Shown here: piece by piece, positions 9,084 to 17,250 of the stretch
Layout of the letters: each line of letters starts with the position of its first letter
Numbering within the stretch: the stretch's first letter is position 1
Source: Oscillospiraceae bacterium
GTDB taxonomy: Bacteria > Bacillota > Clostridia > Oscillospirales > CAG-272
Reading direction: 5' to 3'
DNA: 64,000 bases
NCBI GenBank assembly: GCA_015063845.1
Contig: SVTJ01000011.1
Span: 3,359-67,358, forward strand
Made by a program: the position numbers and the translations under genes
Notes under the pieces: generated by a model
Told to the model about the DNA's origin: nothing
Databases searched by the model: none
Seen by the model: only the letters and a program-made list of their open reading frames with translations

Positions 9084-9989
9084 GTGTTTGGATATGTAAG
9101 AGTCAAAAGCTCAGAGCTTAAAGTAAGAGAATACGAAGCATATCGCGGTGCGTATTGCGGATTGTGCCGTTCTATGGGGAAGTGTACGGGTCAGTGCTCA
9201 AGAATGACGCTCAGTTACGATTTTGCCTTTCTCGTGCTCGTAAGAGTATGTCTTGAAAATACCGAGATAGAGTTTTCACAGCGCAGATGTCTTGCGCATC
9301 CGCTCAAAAAACGCAACGTTATGGAGCGTAATTCCACGCTCGACTACTGTGCGAGAGCGGCGGCAATACTTAATTACCATAAGATAAAGGACGACCTTGC
9401 AGACGAGAAGGGTGTTAAAAAACTCAGAGCGTTGCTTGTGTATCCTTTGGTTGCTAAAGCAAGAAAGAAGGCTTTAAAGGCGGGACTTTTGGAGCTTGAC
9501 GAGAGTGTCAGTCGCCGTCTTGGCGAGCTTGCGGACACAGAAAAGCAAGCATTGGCAAGCGTTGATATACCTGCTACGATATTCGGAGAGATACTTGCCG
9601 ATATAGTGGCGTTCGGTCTTGAGGACGATGGAGCGCGAATAGCCCGTGAGCTTGGCAGAAGCGTGGGAAAATGGATATATACGATCGATGCGCTTGACGA
9701 TATGAAAGAGGACAAGGCAAAGGGAAGATACAATCCTTTTCTGCTTCTTTACGGCGGAAGATTGCCCACCGCCGAAGAGCTTGTGCTTGTGTCAGATGCA
9801 CTTAAGGCGGGGCTGTGCTCAGCCGAGGCAGCGCTTGACCTCGTGCACACCGATAGGGCAGTTATGATGAGTATAATTGAAAACATAATGTATCTTGGCT
9901 TGCCGCAGACCGCAGAGCAGATAATTAGTGATGACGGGAATAAAAAATGCAAGTGCCAAGAGCGCAATAAAGAAAGGAATTTGACCTGA
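9084..9989 (+). CDS. DUF5685 family protein
   Basis: The N-terminus (GTG start, [21 protein letters not shown] then [10 protein letters not shown]) is characteristic of DUF5685, a family of about 300 residues common in Clostridia and often placed next to J-domain genes, as here. A CxxC pair near residues 30-33 and later cysteines could bind metal. The rest is helical and repeats the D-D-x-x-D/E pattern ([20 protein letters not shown]), which resembles helical all-alpha enzymes of isoprenoid type, but I infer no reaction. The stop overlaps the start of the J-domain gene by one base. Confidence 0.8.
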   Translation: MFGYVRVKSSELKVREYEAYRGAYCGLCRSMGKCTGQCSRMTLSYDFAFLVLVRVCLENTEIEFSQRRCLAHPLKKRNVMERNSTLDYCARAAAILNYHKIKDDLADEKGVKKLRALLVYPLVAKARKKALKAGLLELDESVSRRLGELADTEKQALASVDIPATIFGEILADIVAFGLEDDGARIARELGRSVGKWIYTIDALDDMKEDKAKGRYNPFLLLYGGRLPTAEELVLVSDALKAGLCSAEAALDLVHTDRAVMMSIIENIMYLGLPQTAEQIISDDGNKKCKCQERNKERNLT

Positions 9990-10624
9990 TGAACGATCCG
10001 TACAAGGTTCTTGGAGTGTCGCCCGACGCTTCCGACGACGAAATAAAAAAAGCATACAGACAACTTGCGCGTAAGTATCACCCAGATAAGTACCGCGACA
10101 GCGACCTTGCCGATCTCGCGAGCGAGAAAATGAAAGAGGTCAACGCAGCTTACGAAGAAATAAAGAAGATGCGTGAGAACGGCGGCTCGTCCTCAAATAG
10201 AGGCGGTCAGTACAATTACGGCGGCGGAACGTCTGCGAGCGGAGACCCTACGTATAATGAGATACGCAGACTTATAAACATAGGAAATATAGGTCAGGCA
10301 GAGCAAAAGCTTTATTCTGTTGCCGAGCCCGACAGAGGTGCTGAGTGGAACTTCCTTATGGGATGCGTTATGCTCAGACGCGGAAACTATATGGACGCGC
10401 AGAGATACTTTGATATCGCTTGCTCGCTTGATCCGTACAATAACGAATACCGTACAGCTCAGAACAATCTTCGCAACCGCGCTCAGGGCTATGGCGGAGG
10501 ATACCGCACAAACAATAATCAGGGTAGTGGCTGCGCTTGCTCCACGTGTGACATTTGTTCGGGACTTATGTGTGCGGACTGTTGCTGTGAATGTATGGGC
10601 GGAGACCTTATCTCCTGCTGCTGA
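9989..10624 (+). CDS. J-domain protein with cysteine-rich tail
   Basis: Residues about 3-68 form a J domain with the HPD motif (KYHPDKY), which stimulates the ATPase of DnaK-type Hsp70s. A glycine/asparagine-rich linker is followed by a TPR-like helical hairpin (residues about 87-160) and a tail with about ten cysteines in the last 35 residues ([17 protein letters not shown]). The G/F, zinc and C-terminal domains of true DnaJ are missing, so this is a specialised co-chaperone. The tail may bind metal or be lipidated. Coupling to DUF5685 suggests they act together. Confidence 0.85.
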   Translation: MNDPYKVLGVSPDASDDEIKKAYRQLARKYHPDKYRDSDLADLASEKMKEVNAAYEEIKKMRENGGSSSNRGGQYNYGGGTSASGDPTYNEIRRLINIGNIGQAEQKLYSVAEPDRGAEWNFLMGCVMLRRGNYMDAQRYFDIACSLDPYNNEYRTAQNNLRNRAQGYGGGYRTNNNQGSGCACSTCDICSGLMCADCCCECMGGDLISCC

Positions 10625-10681
10625 TGAAAGAAGGTATGCGCTATAAAAAACAGTAGTACAAAGCAGCTTGCCGTTTGCGCA

Positions 10682-11161
10682 ATGCTTGCGGCTCTTGGAG
10701 TGGTGTTGCTATATCTCGGTTCGCTCGTTGAGGTGCTTGACGCAACTGTTGCCGTATTGGCATCGCTGTTGTGCGTGTTTGCCGTTATTGAATACGGAAA
10801 GGCAGCTCCTTGGCTGGTGTTTGCGGTAACCTCGGTGTTAGCCATCTTGCTTCTTCCCAACAAGACGCCCGCGATAGAATACGCATTGTTTTTCGGATTT
10901 TATCCTATACTTAAAGAAAAATACGAGAAGAGAAGAGCGCCGATAGCGTGGGTACTTAAGGAGCTTACGTTCAATATAGCTCTTGTGGCGGTATTCTTTG
11001 CGTTGAAATTTGTGGTGCTTGGAAATGCCGTGATACCGATGTATTTTTACGTGATCGGACTTGTTTTGCTCGAGCTTGTGTTCGTGCTTTACGACCTCGC
11101 GCTCACAAAGCTGATAACCTATTATTTGTGTTCACTGAGAAAGAGATTTAAAATCAAATAA
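10682..11161 (+). CDS. Small integral membrane protein; true start may be an ATA at 10643
   Basis: Four to five hydrophobic segments occupy about 160 residues, with a basic C-tail (SLRKRFKIK). The family is not recognised; a role linked to the upstream DUF5685/J-domain genes is inferred only from position. The ATG at 10682 lacks a ribosome-binding site and lies inside the first helix. Thirteen codons upstream in frame, an ATA at 10643 sits 8 bases after AGAAGG and would give IKNSSTKQLAVCAMLAALG, a natural-looking N-terminus. Deleting one A from the A6 run would also link it to an ATG at 10636. Confidence 0.75.
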   Translation: MLAALGVVLLYLGSLVEVLDATVAVLASLLCVFAVIEYGKAAPWLVFAVTSVLAILLLPNKTPAIEYALFFGFYPILKEKYEKRRAPIAWVLKELTFNIALVAVFFALKFVVLGNAVIPMYFYVIGLVLLELVFVLYDLALTKLITYYLCSLRKRFKIK

Positions 11162-11165
11162 AAAC

Positions 11166-11203
11166 AGCACAGGCAGGGAATTTACCTTGACCTGTGCTTT
11201 TTT
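11166..11203 (+). terminator. Terminator after membrane protein operon
   Basis: AGCACAGG pairs with CCTGTGCT and is followed by TTTTTT, 5 bases past the stop at 11161. Confidence 0.8.
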
Positions 11204-11216
11204 GTGATTATCTGCT

Positions 11217-11670
11217 TCAAATTAGGATTTATCGGAGAGTTTATGATTGAAATAGGAGATCCCTCGGCGACGCTCGCAAAGCGAGCTGCTCGGGATGACG
11301 ATAAGGTGAGGTGCGTCGAGGACAATATTAGAAAGCAATAACGCTCATTAAGCGTGTCATTCTGAGCGGAGCGAAGCGCAGCCGAAGAATCCCACTCGGG
11401 GGAGATTCAAATTAGGATTTAGCGAAATGTTTGTTTGTGTACCGAACGGGAGCACCAAGGCGCTCCCCTACCAATGTACCAATGTTGAAGGCGGTAGGGG
11501 AGGGGCTTGCTCCTCCCGTTTTTAAATTAGGATTTGTCGAATAGTTAGATCCATCAGATCGTAGGGGCGATTCACGAATCGCCCGTTTATAGCATTATGT
11601 TCTCGTGGCGGGCGAAGAGTGAATCGCCCCTACGGAATTGTAATTCAACACACCGACAAATCCTAATTTA
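11217..11670. repeat. Mosaic of short interspersed repeats bounded by AAATTAGGATTT
   Basis: AAATTAGGATTT occurs at 11219, 11409 and 11524, and inverted at 11658. The last pair is a perfect 17-base inverted repeat (11523-11539 with 11654-11670) bounding a 148-bp unit whose interior is a long palindrome (GTAGGGGCGATTCACGAATC against its near complement). Other blocks contain palindromes such as CTCGCAAAGCGAG and GGAGCACCAAGGCGCTCCCC. No coding sequence is visible in 11162-11740. The structure resembles MITE-like units inserted next to one another. Confidence 0.75.
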
Positions 11671-11696
11671 CCGTGCAAGTGTGATAAACTGAATAC

Positions 11697-11726
11697 AAAA
11701 ACGGCTACCGAAAAACGGTAGCCGTT
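11697..11726 (-). terminator. Terminator of lipoprotein gene
   Basis: AACGGCTACCG, loop of five A, CGGTAGCCGTT; on the minus strand it is followed by TTTTG. It lies 15 bases past the stop at 11741. Confidence 0.85.
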
Positions 11727-11740
11727 GATTTTATTATTTA

Positions 11741-12478
11741 TTAGCCGTTTCCGCCAGTGGAACCTGTGGGTAATCCAAAATATTTACGTATTTCAGATGT
11801 CATCTTGATATAATATTTTTCTGCTTTTCCATTATTATCCAAGTCATATTCAACCTCGAACCAAAGCCCTGTCTTACTTTCGCCAACTTTTTTGAGCTTT
11901 CCATCGGTCATATCTGCTCTCTTTAATGATGTCTTTTGCGTTGATTCAGCAACAGCGGGTAAAGAACGGAGATATATTGTCGAGTCCTTGTAAGTTTCTA
12001 ATGTAATGAGATCTACGGGATCACACGAATTGAACTGTGTGTCTTCTATATTGCTTGATACCCAAGCACCGGAAACATAAAGCTCTTTGGAATCATAGGA
12101 AATCTTATACCACAAAGGCTTTTCAATAGAATCTTTGTCTGAGGACATCGCCAATACTGTGAGTTCTGTGCTAACAGGAACTGTTGTGTGAATTGTAGTA
12201 TCTTTTACGACGGTTTCTGTTCTAAGATTGACACTAGCCATAGTATATACTTTTGCGGGCATATTTTCGGTGACCCATGCGCTTGCAGGAGGAACATCTC
12301 CTTCGTCCGCACCTTTGTTCTCATCGTCATCATCTTTGTTGTTCTTGTTTGCAACAAGTCCGCCGTCATCATCGTCACCTGTGGTGCCTGCTGTGCCTGC
12401 TGTGTCGTTCTTACAAGAAACGAGTGCTACGGACAGGATCATAATAAGTACAAGAAATATGGCGAGTATCTTTTTCAT
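11741..12478 (-). CDS. Lipoprotein with two SH3-like domains
   Basis: A signal peptide (KKILAIFLVLIMILSVALVSC) ends in a lipobox, so the mature protein starts at a lipidated cysteine and is exposed outside the membrane. A low-complexity acidic linker (DDDDGG, KDDDDENKG) leads to two SH3b-like segments (SVNLRTETVVKDTT... and STIYLRSLPAVAESTQ...), which usually bind peptidoglycan or other cell-wall ligands. I use the second ATG (12478), where AGGAG is 7 bases upstream; the first ATG is only 1 base from it. It is transcribed alone from its own promoter. Confidence 0.8.
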   Translation of the reverse strand: MKKILAIFLVLIMILSVALVSCKNDTAGTAGTTGDDDDGGLVANKNNKDDDDENKGADEGDVPPASAWVTENMPAKVYTMASVNLRTETVVKDTTIHTTVPVSTELTVLAMSSDKDSIEKPLWYKISYDSKELYVSGAWVSSNIEDTQFNSCDPVDLITLETYKDSTIYLRSLPAVAESTQKTSLKRADMTDGKLKKVGESKTGLWFEVEYDLDNNGKAEKYYIKMTSEIRKYFGLPTGSTGGNG

Positions 12479-12559
12479 TTTCATTCTCCTTAATTTTCAA
12501 AAATATGTCAAAAACCCCAAAAAAGGGATTTTATTTAAGCCTAATCATATAGTATATTT

Positions 12560-12589
12560 ATTATACCATAATAGTTATGCTAATGTCAA
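12560..12589 (-). promoter_or_regulatory. Sigma-A promoter for lipoprotein
   Basis: On the minus strand TTGACA (12589-12584), an 18-base spacer and TGGTATAAT (-10 at 12565-12560), about 80 bases before the start. Confidence 0.8.
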
Positions 12590-12627
12590 GCATAAAAATA
12601 AAGTTTTTGAAAAATGTTTTTAACCTT

Positions 12628-13404
12628 TTATTGGTTTTTTTCTGCCTTTATAATGTCTCTTATCGCTTCTATCGCCGTGACGATCGCTCGCTCGGTGTCG
12701 TGCTCCTCATCGTCGCCCGTATCAAGCCCTGCGTCATATCTCTCTTGATTCCAAACCGAGAGGAAAACAGCGCCCGTGCTCAGCCCCAAAGAAGCTCCAA
12801 CGGTAAACAAAGTCGACGCTTCCATCTCACTCGCAAGAACACCGAGACGCTTCCATGCCGTCCATTTTGCGTCAAGCTCGCTTGCTGTGGGCATACGCTT
12901 CGGAGAGTGCTGTCCGTAAAACGAATCCTTGCTCTGAACGATACCCGTATGATGCTTAAATCCAAGTGCTTTTGCCGATCTCACAAGAGAAAAGAGCACG
13001 TCAGCCGTAGCGACGGCGGGAAACTCAATAGGGGCATATTCACGTGAAGTTCCGTCCTGTCTGACAGCTCCCGTTGCAATGACTATATCTCCCGAGCAGA
13101 CCTCAAGAGATATTCCTCCGCATGTGCCAACTCGTATCATTGTCTCAGCTCCGCAAGCAGCCAGCTCCTCAACAGCAATCGCCGTTGAAGGACCGCCGAT
13201 GCCCGTTGAGCAGACAGTTACCGTCTCGCCCTCGAGAGTGCCGTTCCATATCTCGTATTCTCGATTAGTGCTTACGTGATGCGCGCCTTCAAGATGTGCC
13301 GCGATCTTTGCGCATCTTGCGGGGTCTCCGGGGAGAATGCAGTATTTTCCTATTTCTCCCGCACCAACGCCGATATGATATTGCTTTTGCTTAGTATCAA
13401 GCAT
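12628..13404 (-). CDS. udp: Uridine/nucleoside phosphorylase
   Basis: The protein belongs to the NP-I nucleoside phosphorylase family and resembles uridine phosphorylase most: CILPGDPARC (phosphate/ribose region), STGIGGPSTAIAVEELAACG, IRVGTCGGI and the ribose-binding SEMEASTLFTVGA. These enzymes cleave nucleosides with phosphate to a free base and ribose-1-phosphate for salvage. The 258 residues fit the family. The ATG follows GGAGG by 7 bases. It is likely cotranscribed with the upstream aldose epimerase gene. Confidence 0.88.
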   Translation of the reverse strand: MLDTKQKQYHIGVGAGEIGKYCILPGDPARCAKIAAHLEGAHHVSTNREYEIWNGTLEGETVTVCSTGIGGPSTAIAVEELAACGAETMIRVGTCGGISLEVCSGDIVIATGAVRQDGTSREYAPIEFPAVATADVLFSLVRSAKALGFKHHTGIVQSKDSFYGQHSPKRMPTASELDAKWTAWKRLGVLASEMEASTLFTVGASLGLSTGAVFLSVWNQERYDAGLDTGDDEEHDTERAIVTAIEAIRDIIKAEKNQ

Positions 13405-13427
13405 AAAAAACCTCCGAAAAACTCGAA

Positions 13428-14297
13428 TTATCCGAAAATAAGCTCGTAGTCAAAGTCCTGCGTTCTTCCCGCAAGTATGTGATACATATCGTTTCTGTCC
13501 ATTATGTCGTCAACAATTCCGTCATAAGAGGGAAGACCGCACCAAGGCTCGATGCATACGTAGGGCGCATCACTCTGAGGCTTGTGCCAGATGCCCATAT
13601 AGGGGAAGCCTGCAAATTTATACGTTACGTATCTTTCGGACTTGTCGCTCTTCAGCGTTACCGTGTCGCAAATCCTGTCCCAGAATATTGCGTCTATCTC
13701 GAAAAGGCTGTGGTGCAGGGGGACTTTTTTGCCGTCAACAAGGGGATATACTTTCTTTTTGCCCGTGTTGAAGCAGGTGTCCGTAAACATAAGCTGGTTG
13801 GGAGTGCAGTCCTTTGCAAATTCAATATAATAGTCGTCAAAATTGCCGCCGTCAAGAGGTACGTTGAATCCGGGATGACAGCCAAAGGTTGCGGGGAGGG
13901 TCTTGTCTCCGGTGTTCTTTATCTCAACGTGTGAGCTTACCTTATCTCCCTCGAGCTTATAGCTTACTGTAAACGCAAACTCAAAAGGATAGCAAGCGCG
14001 TGTATCGTCGTTTGATTCGAGCAAAAACGTTATGCTGTCGTCTGTCTTGCTTACGACCTTATAATCCATAAGTCTCGCAAAGCCGTGGTTACCGAGATCG
14101 TAGGTCTTGCCCTCGTAGGTATACTTAAAGCCGAAAAGTCTTCCGCAAACGGGGAAAAGCAGGGGAGCTTTTCCTGCCCAATAGGTGGGGTCACCCTGCC
14201 AGATGTATTCGCAATCGCCTTTTTTGACGGAGACAAGCTCCGCGCCATGGTCGCAAAGAGTTACGGTAAGGATATCATTCTTAAGAGTATAGTTCAT
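13428..14297 (-). CDS. Aldose 1-epimerase family protein
   Basis: The 289-residue protein has the galactose-mutarotase fold signatures WQGDPTYWAGKAPLLFPVCGRL at the N-terminus and the conserved histidine in FGCHPGFNVPL; CIEPWCGLPSYDG near the end supplies the glutamate region of the active site. It is closest to the YihR/LacX-type clade that interconverts anomers of sugars or sugar phosphates. It has its own sigma-A promoter and precedes the nucleoside phosphorylase on the same strand, which may link ribose/deoxyribose salvage to epimerisation. Confidence 0.88.
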   Translation of the reverse strand: MNYTLKNDILTVTLCDHGAELVSVKKGDCEYIWQGDPTYWAGKAPLLFPVCGRLFGFKYTYEGKTYDLGNHGFARLMDYKVVSKTDDSITFLLESNDDTRACYPFEFAFTVSYKLEGDKVSSHVEIKNTGDKTLPATFGCHPGFNVPLDGGNFDDYYIEFAKDCTPNQLMFTDTCFNTGKKKVYPLVDGKKVPLHHSLFEIDAIFWDRICDTVTLKSDKSERYVTYKFAGFPYMGIWHKPQSDAPYVCIEPWCGLPSYDGIVDDIMDRNDMYHILAGRTQDFDYELIFG

Positions 14298-14334
14298 AAT
14301 ATTTTTCTCCGTAAAATATTTTATTTATACAATA

Positions 14335-14363
14335 ATTATATCAACAATAAAAGGTTTTTTCAA
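14335..14363 (-). promoter_or_regulatory. Sigma-A promoter for epimerase-phosphorylase pair
   Basis: On the minus strand TTGAAA (14363-14358), 17 bases, TGATATAAT (-10 at 14340-14335), 38 bases upstream of the start. Confidence 0.8.
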
Positions 14364-14422
14364 GACATATTTCAAACATTTTTTGTAAACAATAAGGGCA
14401 GTAGCAAACTTTGGAGGAAAAA

Positions 14423-15421
14423 ATGCAAAAAAGGATAATAAAGATAAAAAACGCGTCGATAAGCGAGGCTGCGAGTGTGGTGGGAAAGCACGAGGCACTT
14501 GGACCTTTAGGCGCTTGCTTTGACGTGTGCGACACGACCGATACTTTTGGCGCGGACACGTGGGAAAAAGCCGAGAGTGCGATGCAGAAAAAAGCGTTTA
14601 ACAAGCTTGTCGACAAGCTCGACACAATTCCGCAGAGCTTCGGCGCGATGTTTGCGGGCGACTTGCAAAATCAATGCGTGGGCTCGTCTTACGGGCTTAT
14701 GGAATTTGACGTACCTTACTTCGGTCTTTACGGCGCTTGCTCGACCTGCGCAGAGGGGCTAATGCTTGCCGCGCTTGGCGTATCGGCAGGGTATTTCGAG
14801 CGTGCCGCCGCTGTGACGTCTTCGCACTATCTTGCAGCTGAGCGACAGTATAGAAGTCCGATAGAATACGGCGCGCAACGCTCTCCGACGGCGCAGTGGA
14901 CAGTGACGGGCGCGGCGGCTTTTTCGGTGGAACGAAAGGGAGCAGTCGCGATAACTGAGGCGATACCGGGGATAGTAGTCGAAAAGGGAATAAACGACGC
15001 ATCAAATATGGGAGCGGCAATGGCACCAGCAGCGGCGGATACTATAATTGCATATTTTAAGGAGAGCGGTCTTTCACCGCGTGACTTCGATCTGATACTC
15101 ACAGGAGATCTTGGATATGAGGGCGGAAGCATACTTTGCGAGCTGCTCTTATGCGAGAATTTGGATATACGGGAAAGATACAACGATTGCGGTGTTCTTA
15201 TATACGATAGAATACGGCAGGACAAGCATGCGGGAGGCTCGGGTTGTGGCTGTTCGGCTGTGGTGCTCGCCTCTCATATACTTCAAAAGCTAAGAGTAGG
15301 CAAGCTTAAAAATGTTTTATTTATGGGTACAGGCGCGATGATGAGCCCGTCAAGCATACAGCAGGGACTTGCCATTCCCGCTGTCGGACACATGATAAGG
15401 CTGGAGCACGTGGGGGTGTAG
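14423..15421 (+). CDS. spoVAD: Stage V sporulation protein AD
   Basis: This is a thiolase-fold protein (PLGACFDV, MFAGDLQNQCVGSSYG, YGACSTCAEGLMLA, SGCGCSAVVLASH) essential in Bacillus for dipicolinic acid uptake into the forespore, where it binds the acid. The 332 residues fit the family. The ATG at 14423 follows GGAGG by 5 bases; the track uses a TTG inside the ribosome-binding site. spoVAE follows immediately. spoVAC, normally the first gene of this trio, is not upstream; only 125 bases separate spoVAD from the divergent epimerase. Confidence 0.95.
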   Translation: MQKRIIKIKNASISEAASVVGKHEALGPLGACFDVCDTTDTFGADTWEKAESAMQKKAFNKLVDKLDTIPQSFGAMFAGDLQNQCVGSSYGLMEFDVPYFGLYGACSTCAEGLMLAALGVSAGYFERAAAVTSSHYLAAERQYRSPIEYGAQRSPTAQWTVTGAAAFSVERKGAVAITEAIPGIVVEKGINDASNMGAAMAPAAADTIIAYFKESGLSPRDFDLILTGDLGYEGGSILCELLLCENLDIRERYNDCGVLIYDRIRQDKHAGGSGCGCSAVVLASHILQKLRVGKLKNVLFMGTGAMMSPSSIQQGLAIPAVGHMIRLEHVGV

Positions 15422-15422
15422 A

Positions 15423-15788
15423 ATGGATATGATACTTGATTACGTTTGGGCATTCGTTATAGGCGGAGTGTTTTGTGTGATAGCTCAGATATTGCTTGAT
15501 AAAACGGCGCTTACTCCCGCAAGGATTCTTGTTGGATACGTTGTGGCGGGAGTTATACTCGGGGCGATAGGGCTTTACAAACCGATTATGGAATTTGCGG
15601 GCGCGGGTGCTTCCACTCCGCTTACGGGCTTTGGCTACGTAATAGCCGACGGTACAAAAAAGGCAGTAGAGGAAAAGGGAATACTAGGTGCTCTCAGTGG
15701 CGGTCTCACAGCGTCAGCGAAGGTCATAGCCGCAGTCCTTACGATGTCGTTTATTGCAGCTATTATAAGCAAAAGTAAGCCAAAATAA
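15423..15788 (+). CDS. spoVAE: Stage V sporulation protein AE
   Basis: The 121-residue membrane protein has the SpoVAE pattern: an N-terminal helix (YVWAFVIGGVFCVIAQIL), then TPARILVGYVVAGVILGAIGLY, a glycine-rich loop with PLTGFGYVIADG and a final helix. With SpoVAC and SpoVAD it forms part of the dipicolinate channel in the inner forespore membrane. It starts one base after the spoVAD stop, so the two are coupled, and a terminator closes the unit. Confidence 0.93.
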   Translation: MDMILDYVWAFVIGGVFCVIAQILLDKTALTPARILVGYVVAGVILGAIGLYKPIMEFAGAGASTPLTGFGYVIADGTKKAVEEKGILGALSGGLTASAKVIAAVLTMSFIAAIISKSKPK

Positions 15789-15794
15789 AAAGAT

Positions 15795-15826
15795 AGGTGC
15801 TGTCACTTTTGTGACAGCACCTTTAT
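15795..15826. terminator. Terminator between spoVAE and SGNH hydrolase genes
   Basis: AGGTGCTGTCAC, loop TTTT, GTGACAGCACCT then TTTATA. It separates two convergent units and may act in both directions. Confidence 0.8.
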
Positions 15827-15828
15827 AC

Positions 15829-16482
15829 TTAAAACTTATCAAACTCGTCCTTGAGCTCTTTCTTGAAAAATTCTTCGAATACCTTATATCCGTCTGCATT
15901 GAGGTGGACCTTGTCGTCAAGGAAGAGAGCATCGTTGAGCAAGGGCTCGTAATCGAGGGGAGAGATATAGAAGCAGTTGGGAGTATTCTCCGCAAACTCA
16001 CGCGCAAGCTTGTTGTAAGCTTTTTTTCTCTCCAGCGTTTTTTCGTCCATCGCTTTCCCTGGGACAGAGCCGCAAACGTAGATACGTATATCGGGGAAAT
16101 CGGTCAAAGCGTACGTTATTACACGCTCTGCAAGCTCCCACGTTTCCTCGACCGTATATCCGAATGCAGATGAGTTTGCGTCACCGATATAAACGAGGAC
16201 CTTAGGATCAAGCGGACGTACCATACGGGGATAATAATAAAGCTGATGCTCGGAGTTGCTCGAGCCAAAGCCTCTGTTTACTGCACAGGGCTTGCCGCTT
16301 TTTCCAAGCAACACCTCACGCATTACAGGGTTGCCGAATTTTTCGCGCCATCTTGTAAAGTGAGAAGGACCGTAAAAAACGATCTGTCCTTTTTCGGTTG
16401 GCTCTGCTTCATACGCAAGCACCTCTTTTTCAAGGTCTGTCTTCCATTTGTCAATATATCTAAGTCCTACTTTAACAGGCAT
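15829..16482 (-). CDS. SGNH/GDSL-type hydrolase
   Basis: Block I appears as FYGPSHFTRW (the serine replacing the GDS serine position), the oxyanion glycine/asparagine as RGFGSSNSE and YIGDANS, and the catalytic Asp-His as DDKVHLNADGY near residue 195. This is the arrangement of the SGNH esterase/acetylhydrolase superfamily; the typical members deacetylate sugars or cleave lipid esters. There is no signal peptide. The ATG at 16482 follows AGGAG by 8 bases; the track's start is 28 codons upstream. Confidence 0.82.
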   Translation of the reverse strand: MPVKVGLRYIDKWKTDLEKEVLAYEAEPTEKGQIVFYGPSHFTRWREKFGNPVMREVLLGKSGKPCAVNRGFGSSNSEHQLYYYPRMVRPLDPKVLVYIGDANSSAFGYTVEETWELAERVITYALTDFPDIRIYVCGSVPGKAMDEKTLERKKAYNKLAREFAENTPNCFYISPLDYEPLLNDALFLDDKVHLNADGYKVFEEFFKKELKDEFDKF

Positions 16483-16555
16483 TACCGTATCTCCTTTTTC
16501 GTTGAAAATCTTTTTATGAATTATAGCACAATGAATGCAATAAGTCAAGGGAAAC

Positions 16556-16590
16556 GGAAAAAACAAGGGAGCTTTTTTAGCCCCCTTGTT
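16556..16590 (-). terminator. Terminator of rpmH-jag operon
   Basis: AACAAGGG pairs with CCCTTGTT around a 12-base loop, followed on the minus strand by TTTTTT, 8 bases past the jag stop. Confidence 0.85.
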
Positions 16591-16597
16591 TTTTTGT

Positions 16598-17248
16598 TTA
16601 GTCCTCGTTTGTGCTTTCGAGGAATATAACTATCTTTCTGTTGTTCTCAGAACCGATGGAGTTTGTGGAAACACCGTCGATGTTCTGTATCTCAGAGTGG
16701 ATGATCCTTCTCTCGTAAGGATTCATAGGCTCGAGCATAACGCTCTTCTTGTACTTCTGTACCTTAGCAGCCATTCTTCTTGCGAGTGCACGGAGGGTAT
16801 CCTCACGCTTTGCGCGGTAGCCCTCAACGTCGACTGTGATCTTGACGTAAGCTTCTTTCTTTCCGTCAACTCTCTTGTTAGCCGCGAGATTTGCAAGATA
16901 CTGAAGCGAATCAAGCGTATCGCCGTGGTGGCCGATAAGAATAGCAGCCGCCTCGCCGTTTATGCAGATCCTCTTTTCTCCGTTTTCACCGTCTATCATA
17001 GTGACGTCAGCGGTGATGTTCATATCCTCGAGGAGCTTTTCGATGAAGGCAAGAGCTCTTGCCTCACCGCCAACCTCGTAGGTTGCGCTGATCTTAGCGT
17101 CTTGAGCACCGATACCGAAAAGTCCCTTTTTGGGCTCGTCGATCACGGTGTACTCTATCTTATCGGCATCGGGAGCGCCGAGCTCCTTTACTGCGAGCGC
17201 GAGTGCTTCCTCGATGGTCTTAGCAGTTGTGATAACTTCTTTTTTCAC
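16598..17248 (-). CDS. khpB: RNA-binding protein Jag/KhpB (SpoIIIJ-associated)
   Basis: Three domains in order: Jag-N (residues about 5-50, EPKKGLFGIGAQDAKI), a KH domain (about 75-150, with the ILIGHHGDTLDSLQYL RNA-binding GxxG-like loop) and an R3H domain (about 155-216, NPYERRIIHSEIQ). It binds RNA and in relatives influences cell envelope synthesis and division. The order rpmH-rnpA-yidD-yidC-jag is conserved in Firmicutes, and the gene starts 2 bases after the yidC stop. Confidence 0.95.
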   Translation of the reverse strand: MKKEVITTAKTIEEALALAVKELGAPDADKIEYTVIDEPKKGLFGIGAQDAKISATYEVGGEARALAFIEKLLEDMNITADVTMIDGENGEKRICINGEAAAILIGHHGDTLDSLQYLANLAANKRVDGKKEAYVKITVDVEGYRAKREDTLRALARRMAAKVQKYKKSVMLEPMNPYERRIIHSEIQNIDGVSTNSIGSENNRKIVIFLESTNED

Positions 17249-17250
17249 TT

